Below are positions 8,298 through 15,117 of a DNA stretch of 64,000 bases, piece after piece (position 1 is the first letter of the stretch; every line of letters starts with the position of its first letter). The DNA is taken from NCBI RefSeq assembly GCF_900086655.1, contig NZ_LT575476.1:453308-517307 (forward strand), in the 5' to 3' direction. Under the pieces are notes generated by a model that was not told where the DNA came from, searched no databases, and was given only the letters and a program-made list of their open reading frames with translations. This DNA comes from Paenibacillus tuaregi (GTDB lineage Bacteria; Bacillota; Bacilli; Paenibacillales; Paenibacillaceae). A program made the position numbers and the translations under genes.

Positions 8298-9464
8298 TTA
8301 CCTGAAGCGGCGGAAGAATGACTGCAGATCGCTGGCGAGCAAATCGGACGCATCCATGGCGGCGAAGTGTGTGCCCCGGTCGAATTCGGACCAATGCACA
8401 ATATTTGTATTATCGCGCTCGGCGAATCGTCTCATGGATTGGAAATCATGGGCGAATACGGCTACGCCGGTTGCTGTTTTATTTGGTCCTTGCAAGGCTG
8501 ATGGCGGCTGATGGGCGTCTTCATGATACAGGCGCGCGGAGGACTCTGCGGTGTTCGTCAGCCAGTACAGCATCACATTGGTCAGAAAAGCGTCCCTGTC
8601 CACGGAATCAACGGTGTCGCCGAACCCGTTGAACAGTTCCGCAATCCAGGCCAGCTGCCCAGAAGGAGAATCGGCGAGCCCGAACGCAAGAGTCTGCGGA
8701 CGGGTCATCTGAATTGCATTATATCCAGCCCGCTCACGGAAATTAGCTAACACCTTCAGGCGGTTTTGGTCATCTTCAGACAGATTTATCATTTCTTCTG
8801 GATCACCTGAAGGGAAGGAGAAGAGCTGCATAACATGAATGCCCAGCAGTCCCTCAGGCTGCTGAATTCCCATTTCCCGAGAGATGAGCGAGCCTGCATC
8901 ACCGCCATGGGCACCGTACCGGGTGTAGCCCAATCGGCTCATAAGCTGCGCCCAGGCTTTGGCAATTCGCGGAGTGTTCCAGCCAGTGCCTTGGGCGGGG
9001 CCAGAGAACCCATAGCCGGGAATCGACGGGATCACCAGATGGAAGGCGTCAGACGGATTTCCACCATAGGCCCGGGGATCGGTTAGCGGTCCGATTATCC
9101 CTAGAAATTCTACGATGGAGCCTGGCCATCCATGGGTAAGAATTAGCGGCAGCGCATCCGATTCAGGGGAGCGGACGTGCATAAAGTGAATTTGGGCCCC
9201 GTCAATCTCCGTGATGAATTGAGGATACCCATTCAAGCGGGCTTCGTGCTTTCGCCAATCATACTCTTTCTCCCAGTATTCGGCCAGTTCCTTCACATAG
9301 TCAAGCGACACGCCGTAATCCCAACCGGCATCAGTCTGAACTTCTGGCCACCGTGTCCGGGCCAGACGGAATTTAAGATCATCGAGGGAATCTTTGGGGA
9401 TGTCAATACGAAATGGACGGATGCCCGTGCTGCCGATCGTGCTGGAGTGTGGATACTTTATCAT
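8298..9464 (-). CDS. Epoxide hydrolase, alpha/beta fold, EHN-type
   Basis: Opens epoxides to diols through an alkyl-enzyme intermediate. The 388-residue protein carries the epoxide-hydrolase N-terminal region (FRIDIPKDSLDDLKFRLARTRWP at about 17-40), the oxyanion-loop LTHGWPGSIVEF, the nucleophile elbow GAHGGDAGSLIS with the catalytic Asp, and the C-terminal His in DRGTHFAAMDA. Start choice: ATG at 9464 has AAGGAGG eleven bases upstream. The frame extends to 9545, but that part would run through a perfect inverted repeat. Downstream, after about 50 bases, is the winged-helix gene. Confidence 0.85.
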   Translation of the reverse strand: MIKYPHSSTIGSTGIRPFRIDIPKDSLDDLKFRLARTRWPEVQTDAGWDYGVSLDYVKELAEYWEKEYDWRKHEARLNGYPQFITEIDGAQIHFMHVRSPESDALPLILTHGWPGSIVEFLGIIGPLTDPRAYGGNPSDAFHLVIPSIPGYGFSGPAQGTGWNTPRIAKAWAQLMSRLGYTRYGAHGGDAGSLISREMGIQQPEGLLGIHVMQLFSFPSGDPEEMINLSEDDQNRLKVLANFRERAGYNAIQMTRPQTLAFGLADSPSGQLAWIAELFNGFGDTVDSVDRDAFLTNVMLYWLTNTAESSARLYHEDAHQPPSALQGPNKTATGVAVFAHDFQSMRRFAERDNTNIVHWSEFDRGTHFAAMDASDLLASDLQSFFRRFR

Positions 9465-9521
9465 GGTAAAAAACCTCCTTGAATTCTGGATTGTGATACT
9501 TCCTAATTTGATATCAACAGC

Positions 9522-9567
9522 ATAAACCAAGAACCCTGACAGCATATTGTCAGGGTTCTTGGTTTAT
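9522..9567. repeat. Perfect 19-bp inverted repeat
   Basis: ATAAACCAAGAACCCTGAC (9522-9540) is the exact reverse complement of 9549-9567, with an 8-base loop. It lies 57 bases upstream of the epoxide hydrolase start. Its A-rich and T-rich ends resemble a bidirectional terminator, but no gene visibly ends here. Confidence 0.85.
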
Positions 9568-9614
9568 AAAAAAGTATTTTGGGCACCTCTTCAAATAACA
9601 TTTGATAAAAATAG

Positions 9615-9647
9615 TCATAATTATGATCGTAATTATCGTTATTATGA
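9615..9647. promoter_or_regulatory. AT-rich partial palindrome, Fur-family-like operator
   Basis: TCATAAT and ATTATGA bound a 33-base stretch that also holds GATCGTAATTATCG, giving overlapping near-palindromes of the kind used by Fur, Zur or PerR. It lies about 40 bases upstream of a short frame at 9689. No intact regulated gene follows, so the assignment is weak. Confidence 0.3.
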
Positions 9648-9688
9648 ATTAATACATCATTAACGAAGGGGATGAGGAGCATGTCACG

Positions 9689-9772
9689 ATGAACAGAGGG
9701 CAATTGACGTATCCGGAAATCGGCCAGCTTACGGCAGCGGAGCTCCTCCAAGTAAGCCTTTTAAGCTCTTAG
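9689..9772 (+). pseudogene. 27-codon frame, possible 5' remnant of a lost gene
   Basis: ATG at 9689, with GAGG at 9674-9677, reads MNRGQLTYPEIGQLTAAELLQ and then runs into the tandem repeat array, where it stops at 9770-9772. The first 21 residues look protein-like and amphipathic; the rest is repeat-derived. It may be the start of a gene replaced by repeats, or chance. I do not recognise the protein. Confidence 0.25.
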
Positions 9773-9960
9773 ACCCTTCAAGCTCTCCAGGCTCACTGGG
9801 CTCTTAGACTCTACAAGCTCTTAGACTTTTCAAGCTCTTAGACTCTACAAGCTCTTAGACTTTTCAAGCTCTTAGGCTCTTCCGGCTCTTAACGCTCTTC
9901 AGCTCTTCCGGCTCTTTAGACTCTTGAGCCCTTCAAGCCCTTAAGCTCATCAAGCCTTTC
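9755..9960. repeat. Degenerate tandem repeat array, 17-bp unit in 34-bp pairs
   Basis: Units of the form AAGCTCTTAGACTCTAC and AAGCTCTTAGACTTTTC alternate at least twice exactly in the middle of the array. Decayed versions (CAAGCTCTC, CGGCTCTTAACGCTCTTC, CAAGCCCTTAAGCTC) lie on both sides. The array has strong strand asymmetry, with many CTCTT motifs on the plus strand. No coding potential is evident. Confidence 0.8.
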
Positions 9961-10129
9961 CTCAATGAGTCACCTAAAAGTATTTACCCCCACATGCTCC
10001 CAGCCCCTTCATCCAACAACTCAAAGAAGCGCCTGAAAGCCATCGGCCCAAGCGCTTCTTTACTATCCTCCACCCAACAAAGCGGTGGGAGGCTTGCAGT
10101 TGGGGTGTACATCTCCCCCGAATAGCGGA

Positions 10130-10245
10130 GCGGACGTAACGATTCCAAAGAAGCGAAGCGTTCGCCTTTGCCCCCGGATTCCTTCTCTGCATATTCAATC
10201 AGGGAATCTGGGGGCAACAGCGATCGCAGGAACGTTACGACAGGG
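10130..10245. repeat. Foldback element with GCGTTCGCCTTTG core (copy 1)
   Basis: The left arm has GTAACGATTCC then TTTGCCCCCGGATTCC. The right arm, read in reverse complement, has GTAACGTTCC then TGTTGCCCCCAGATTCCC. The arms enclose a loop of about 20 bases. The left arm also contains the small hairpin GCGAAGCGTTCGC. The core GCGTTCGCCTTTG and distal CAACAGCGATCG recur near 39.65 kb and 62.9 kb. Flanking sequence 10246-10295 adds further inverted AGCTCC/GGAGCT pieces. Confidence 0.65.
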
Positions 10246-10295
10246 GAGCTCCTCAAAGGGTTGTTACGCTTCTGCGGAGCTCCCCAGTGAGCTTC

Positions 10296-12620
10296 TTACA
10301 CTTCTAAAGAAACCATCGCATTCTCCACCTGGATCATGCCCAGTCCGCTCACAGTATAGTCGCGGTCGTAGATCCGAATTGCCGCAGGAGTCTCAGTTTC
10401 GTTGAAAACCGTGATGTCTCGGTCGGATACGCTGACCTTCAGACGGGCACCACGGAACATGACCTTGAACGAGAAGGATTTCCAGTGGCCTGGGATGAAC
10501 GGCTTGAGCACAAGCTCGTCATTTTGCACACGCAGGCCGCCGAAGCCATGGACCACAGACATCCAGGTGCCGGCCATACTTGTTGTGTGACAGCCATCCT
10601 CGGTGTCATTGTTGTAGTTGTCCAGGTCCAGACGTGCTGTCCGCAGGTACATTTCATAAGCTTTCTCCTGATAACCAAGCTCACACGCCAGAATAGAGTG
10701 CAGACATGGGGAGAGGGAGGACTCATGCACCGTCAACGGTTCATAGAAATCAAAGTTGCGTTTCTTCGTATCCAGATCATACAAATGTCCAAGGAAGTAG
10801 AGCCCTTGAATCACATCCCCCTGCTTGATGAAGCAGGAGCGGAGAATACGGTCCCAAGACCAGTTCTGGTTGATTGGAAGGTTCTCAGGCGCAAGCTCTT
10901 TGACCGGAATGATCTCCTTGTCAAGGAAGCCGTCCTGCTGCAGGAAGATTCCGCGCTCTTCGTCGATCGGATAATACATTTTGGCGATAATATCCTTCCA
11001 TTTAGCTGTCTCTTCCGGCTGCAGATTCAAAGTCTCCACCAGCTCATTGTAACGGGCAGGCTCGTTCTCCTTCAGGTAATCCAGCACCTCAAGCGTGTAC
11101 TCAAGCGTCCATACAGCGATGCGGTTCGTGTACCAGTTGTTGTTGACGTTGTTCTCATATTCGTTCGGTCCGGTAACGCCGAGCATCACATATTTATCCT
11201 TCAGTGGCGCGTAATTGACACGCTCTTCCCAGAAGCGGGAGATTTCAGCCAGAACCTCAAGGCCATATTGGCCGAGATAGGATTTGTCGCCGGTATAATT
11301 CACATAGTTATAAATAGCATAAGCAATGGCGCCGTTCCGGTGAATCTCTTCAAAAGTAATTTCCCACTCGTTGTGGCATTCTTCCCCGTTCATGGTCACC
11401 ATCGGATACAGCGCGCCCTTCTTGAAGCCGAGCTTGCGCGCGTTCTCTTTGGCCTTCTCCAAATGTTTGTAGCGGTAGATCAGCAGATTGCGGGCGATCG
11501 AAGAGTCCGCGGTGCTAAGATAGAACGGCACACAGTACGCTTCGGTGTCCCAATAGGTGCTGCCGCCATATTTTTCCCCGGTGAAGCCCTTCGGTCCGAT
11601 GTTCAGGCGGTCGTCCTCACCACTGTAAGTCTGATTCAATTGGAAAATATTAAACCGGATCGCCTGCTGCGCGGACACATCACCTTCTATGATAATGTCA
11701 CTTCCCTTCCATTTCTCTGCCCAAGCAGCTACCTGCTCGGAGAGAAGAACATCGAATCCCGCTGTTCTGGCCGCTTCAAGTGCCTGGGTACCGGCTTCCA
11801 CCAGTTGTCCCAGCCCATGATTGCGGGAAGTGACGTTAGCCACATATTTATAAATGGTTACCTCATCACCCTGCTCAGCATGGACGGTGATATCGTTGCC
11901 GACGTATTTCTCCTTCTCTACAGTAGAAGGGGTGATATCCAGCTTCCCGCCGTTCTTGAATACATCGTAGGTCATTACAGACGTAACGTGAAAATCAAGC
12001 TTTTTGGTCTTGAGTGTCAGGTTAGCCGTTCCTGCAGCCACCTCTTTGCTTACTTCGCTCCAGAACTTCTCTTCATAGTTCGAGTCTTTGTTCTGCACAT
12101 CCCCATCCAGATAAGCCGTGAAACGGATAGGTGCGGAGAAGTTCAGCGGGGTTACCGAGTAACGGATGGCTCCAATCTCATGGCGCGCCACACTTACGAA
12201 GCGGGTGGAGTCGATTTTGATCATTTTGCCATCTTCCATTTCAGCAACGGCACTGCGGATTAGAAGGCCTTCCTTCATATTGAGCTCACGGTGGAACTCG
12301 GTTACTTTGCACTTGGCAAGATCCAGCGCGTTTCCACCGATATAGACATCAATGCCGATCCAGTTAGTGGAGTTCAGGACTTTGGCAAAATACTCCGGAT
12401 ACCCGTTCTTCCACCAGCCTACACGGGTTTTGTCCGGGTAGTAGACTCCGGCCATGTAGCTGCCCTGAAGGGACGGGCCGCTGTACTGCTCCTCAAAGTT
12501 TGCCCGCTGGCCCATAAATCCGTTGCCGATACTGAATATGCTTTCGGAGATTTCGTGGTGATTCGGGTCAAAGCTTTCTTCAATGATAGACCATTCGTCA
12601 ACTTTTAAATATTGTTTCAC
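10296..12620 (-). CDS. mapA: Maltose phosphorylase, glycoside hydrolase family 65
   Basis: Splits maltose with phosphate into glucose and beta-glucose 1-phosphate in the cytoplasm. At 774 residues it has the usual GH65 length. It shows the N-terminal beta-sandwich region (IFSIGNGFMGQRANFEE), the catalytic barrel with GGSTYWDTEAYCVPFYL, and the general-acid Glu in GVTGPNEYENNV. Kojibiose or trehalose phosphorylase share this fold. The maltodextrin genes around it and the beta-phosphoglucomutase gene just upstream favour maltose. The start is GTG at 12620 with AAGGAGT upstream. It corresponds to B. subtilis MdxK (YvdK) and is probably transcribed with the upstream mutase gene (122-base gap without a clear terminator). 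Confidence 0.88.
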   Translation of the reverse strand: MKQYLKVDEWSIIEESFDPNHHEISESIFSIGNGFMGQRANFEEQYSGPSLQGSYMAGVYYPDKTRVGWWKNGYPEYFAKVLNSTNWIGIDVYIGGNALDLAKCKVTEFHRELNMKEGLLIRSAVAEMEDGKMIKIDSTRFVSVARHEIGAIRYSVTPLNFSAPIRFTAYLDGDVQNKDSNYEEKFWSEVSKEVAAGTANLTLKTKKLDFHVTSVMTYDVFKNGGKLDITPSTVEKEKYVGNDITVHAEQGDEVTIYKYVANVTSRNHGLGQLVEAGTQALEAARTAGFDVLLSEQVAAWAEKWKGSDIIIEGDVSAQQAIRFNIFQLNQTYSGEDDRLNIGPKGFTGEKYGGSTYWDTEAYCVPFYLSTADSSIARNLLIYRYKHLEKAKENARKLGFKKGALYPMVTMNGEECHNEWEITFEEIHRNGAIAYAIYNYVNYTGDKSYLGQYGLEVLAEISRFWEERVNYAPLKDKYVMLGVTGPNEYENNVNNNWYTNRIAVWTLEYTLEVLDYLKENEPARYNELVETLNLQPEETAKWKDIIAKMYYPIDEERGIFLQQDGFLDKEIIPVKELAPENLPINQNWSWDRILRSCFIKQGDVIQGLYFLGHLYDLDTKKRNFDFYEPLTVHESSLSPCLHSILACELGYQEKAYEMYLRTARLDLDNYNNDTEDGCHTTSMAGTWMSVVHGFGGLRVQNDELVLKPFIPGHWKSFSFKVMFRGARLKVSVSDRDITVFNETETPAAIRIYDRDYTVSGLGMIQVENAMVSLEV

Positions 12621-12742
12621 GTATACCGACTCCTTTTTACGTCGAACTGGAAATTTGTGAACTGATATAGCTATATGGGTTAAGCCGGAGACTGGTTCAG
12701 CCAGCCCCCGATCATGCTGCCTATAGACGGTTACTGGTTGGT

Positions 12743-13393
12743 TTACAGCTCACCCAACCGGTCGATTGTCATTTGCTGAAGAGAAGGAACCACCAGGTTG
12801 GCACGGCTTAAGTTCTCAGGGCTTCCAATACCGACACTGCGCATGCCCGCACGTATGGCGGCCTCGATACCAGCCTCGGCATCTTCAAACACCACGCAGT
12901 TCTCAGGAGGTACACCCACTTCCTCGGAACCGAGGACGAAGACTTCAGGGTCCGGCTTGGCAGCGGAGGTTTTGGTTCCGTCGATAATGGCGTCGAAATA
13001 AGGCGTAAGGCCGGTATTGTTCAGAATAAGCATGGCGTTCTTGCTGGCGGACCCGAGAGCAACCTTGATTCCTTTGCTGCGGCAGGCCTTGAGGAAATCA
13101 AGGGCACCCGGCAAAATTTCGGATTCGTCCATCCGGCTGATGGATTCGACGTACCAAGTGTTCTTGCGCTCCGCTAGCTGCTGTTTGGTCTCTTCATCCA
13201 GCTGAAGTCCGCCGATTTCAAGCAGAATCTCGAGCGAGGCCGTCCGGGATACCCCTTTGAGCCGCTCGTTGTCCTGCTCCGTGAATCCGAAGCCAAGCTC
13301 TTCGGCAAGACGTCTCCAGGCTAGATAATGATATTTCGCCGTGTCGACCAGAACACCGTCAAGGTCGAATAAACAAGCTTGAATTGATGCCAT
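12743..13393 (-). CDS. pgmB: Beta-phosphoglucomutase
   Basis: Converts beta-glucose 1-phosphate from the phosphorylase into glucose 6-phosphate for glycolysis. It is a 216-residue HAD-superfamily protein. The nucleophile and acid/base aspartates are in FDLDGVLVDTAKYH, the specificity loop RLKGVSR follows at about 45-51, the Ser/Thr motif region is ALGSASKNA, and the metal-binding acidic pair is in VFEDAEAGIEAA. It is placed directly upstream of the GH65 gene on the same strand, matching the coupled roles. An operator-like palindrome lies 22 bases before the start. Confidence 0.92.
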   Translation of the reverse strand: MASIQACLFDLDGVLVDTAKYHYLAWRRLAEELGFGFTEQDNERLKGVSRTASLEILLEIGGLQLDEETKQQLAERKNTWYVESISRMDESEILPGALDFLKACRSKGIKVALGSASKNAMLILNNTGLTPYFDAIIDGTKTSAAKPDPEVFVLGSEEVGVPPENCVVFEDAEAGIEAAIRAGMRSVGIGSPENLSRANLVVPSLQQMTIDRLGEL

Positions 13394-13414
13394 AATAAAT
13401 TCCTCCCCATATTA

Positions 13415-13430
13415 GCGCAAACGTTTGAAC
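13415..13430 (-). promoter_or_regulatory. LacI-type operator before pgmB
   Basis: GCGCAAACGTTTGAAC contains the perfect 10-base palindrome CAAACGTTTG typical of LacI/CcpA-family sites. It lies between the malR terminator and the pgmB start, so control by the adjacent LacI protein or CcpA is likely. Confidence 0.7.
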
Positions 13431-13440
13431 AAAAGACCAA

Positions 13441-13475
13441 AAATAAATGAAGCATTTCAGCTTCAATTATTTTTG
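13441..13475 (-). terminator. Terminator after the LacI-type regulator gene
   Basis: On the minus strand TGAAGC and GCTTCA pair around a six-base loop, extended by A-rich and T-rich flanks, and end in TTTATTTTT. Confidence 0.65.
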
Positions 13476-13487
13476 TACTCCTTCAGA

Positions 13488-14522
13488 TCACCTTTTTGGA
13501 AGTGACAGCATGGAGGATTCCCGTATCATCAGACGGTGTGGAATGATCTGACGGGTCTGGTACGTGGCATCTTCACCATTCTGGATCTTTTGGATCAGCA
13601 TTTGGGATGCCGTATAACCCAAGTGATAGATCCCGATATCAATACTGCTGATCGGTGGTGTGGAAAGCTCCGATAACGTAATGTTATTGAAACTGACCAG
13701 ACATATATCATCCGGTACTTTGAAGTTCAGTTCATGAAGGCCCCGCAGCACTCCAAAAGAGACCATATCGTCAACTACCACCAGGGCGGTTGGCCGATTA
13801 GGAAGACTCATAATGAAGGACATGGCGCGGTAGCCGCTGTCCTGAAGGAATTCACCCTCTACGATCCAATCGGAGCGAATCTCAAGATTGGCGTCCGCCA
13901 TTGCGTTCTGGTAACCTTTCATCCGGTCTTGGGAGACCGTAAGGTTAGGGGGACCGCTGACAAACCCGATGCGTTCATGTCCCATGGAAATCAGATGCTT
14001 GGTAGCATCATAAGCAGCCTGCACGTTATCCGTATCGACGGATAAGGCATCGGGATGGTCGTTGCTTCTGCCAATAATGACAAAAGGGTATCCGCCCGAA
14101 TGCAGGAACTCGATAACCGGGTCATCGCTGCGGGAATACAGGAGGATCACACCGTCTACACGACGGCCCTTAAGCAGTCGGGCCACAGCCTCAACCTCTT
14201 CCTTCTCGCTCGCGCCGGAACTGATAAGAACATCATATCCGGAACGGTTGGCCTGAGTCACAATTCCTCGAATCAGCTCCATGAAGAACAGATTGGAGAA
14301 GAGCTCTTCCGCCGGCTTCGGGAGAATAATACAGATACTGTTGGTTGTCTTCGAAACCAGGCTTTTCGCCATGATATTCGGATGATAACCGAGCTGCTCC
14401 ATAATCTCTTTGACCTTGTTGGAGGTTTGAGTGCTGATTCGTGGATGGTTGGATAGAACCCGGGACACGGTAGAAGGTGAAACTCCGGCTTTCTTGGCAA
14501 CATCCTTAATGGTTACAGCCAT
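13488..14522 (-). CDS. malR: LacI-family regulator of maltodextrin genes, MalR/MdxR-like
   Basis: A 344-residue LacI-family DNA-binding regulator. It starts with the canonical helix-turn-helix and hinge (MAVTIKDVAKKAGVSPSTVS, then RVLSNHP), followed by a periplasmic-binding-like sugar domain (for example ICIILPKPAEELFSN, then GFVSGPPNLTVSQDRMKGY). Its position ahead of the mutase and phosphorylase genes, and matching operators at its own promoter and at the pgmB and mdxE promoters, point to control of maltose and maltodextrin use. Whether it represses or activates cannot be read from the sequence. ATG at 14522 has AAGGAGG nearby. Confidence 0.85.
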   Translation of the reverse strand: MAVTIKDVAKKAGVSPSTVSRVLSNHPRISTQTSNKVKEIMEQLGYHPNIMAKSLVSKTTNSICIILPKPAEELFSNLFFMELIRGIVTQANRSGYDVLISSGASEKEEVEAVARLLKGRRVDGVILLYSRSDDPVIEFLHSGGYPFVIIGRSNDHPDALSVDTDNVQAAYDATKHLISMGHERIGFVSGPPNLTVSQDRMKGYQNAMADANLEIRSDWIVEGEFLQDSGYRAMSFIMSLPNRPTALVVVDDMVSFGVLRGLHELNFKVPDDICLVSFNNITLSELSTPPISSIDIGIYHLGYTASQMLIQKIQNGEDATYQTRQIIPHRLMIRESSMLSLPKR

Positions 14523-14537
14523 GGTAACCTCCTTGTG

Positions 14538-14583
14538 GAACCGTTTGCTTTTTATAGTGTAATCTTAATCGAAAGGTTTTGTA
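14538..14583 (-). promoter_or_regulatory. malR promoter with overlapping operator-like site
   Basis: On the minus strand TTTACA (14578-14583) and TACACT are separated by 18 bases. GCAAACGGTTCC lies immediately downstream, resembling the operators at pgmB and mdxE. This suggests autoregulation. Confidence 0.5.
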
Positions 14584-14589
14584 AAGTAA

Positions 14590-15117
14590 ATAGAGAGTCC
14601 ATATCGCAGCACTAAAAGCGGACAATTTCAGCGAAGTTACAAAAAAAGTTGTTCACTATGGCGAAATTCGTTAGGGTTGACAGCCGCCATGTAACGCCAC
14701 ACCGGGCGTTGGAAACAGGGCCCGGGGATAGCGCTCATCTGCTACTTGCCGGATCATGCGCCTGGTGTTAATTAAAGTTTCCATATCCTAAGCCCGCGTC
14801 ATCCGGTGTACATATTCATTGGCGTTCATCACCAGCAGGGAACCCGGCTGGTCCGCCTTGCATACTATAAACCATCCGGAGCTGTAAGCTGAGCCCATTA
14901 AGGAAAATTGCGGCCGCTTGCGGCTCTGCCTGCATAATTTTCCCGTGAGGGCGAGTGGGACCGCCGGATTGGCGGAAAGCACGGACTGGGCCAGGCGGAT
15001 GTCAGGGGGCCGGGTTCAGTACTCTCCTATAGCCTGAATAATGCTGATGCTCAGGATTAAATTTCTTACAGGTAAGCGTACTCCACCGCCTGGCGGGGCC
15101 GGACAGGATGTGAGCAC
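14590..15117. other. Gene-free stretch between malR and the pullulanase gene
   Basis: No convincing gene. It holds one copy of a 39-base dispersed repeat (14674-14712) and an inverted repeat at about 14901-14943, where GGAAAATT and AATTTTCC flank a GC-rich centre. No clear LacI-type operator or strong promoter was seen ahead of the pullulanase gene. Confidence 0.5.
14674..14712. repeat. 39-bp dispersed repeat, copy 1
   Basis: GGGTTGACAGCCGCCATGTAACGCCA and the following GGG-G-TGG match 31070-31108 at most positions. Both copies lie in intergenic DNA in the same orientation. Confidence 0.7.

Noticed and set aside
9755-9960. CRISPR-like array
   Set aside because: Units are directly tandem and 17 bases long with no unique spacers, and no cas genes are near.
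10485-12263. Long plus-strand frame opposite the maltose phosphorylase gene
   Set aside because: It is the shadow of a well-identified GH65 gene; its translation has no recognisable domain.
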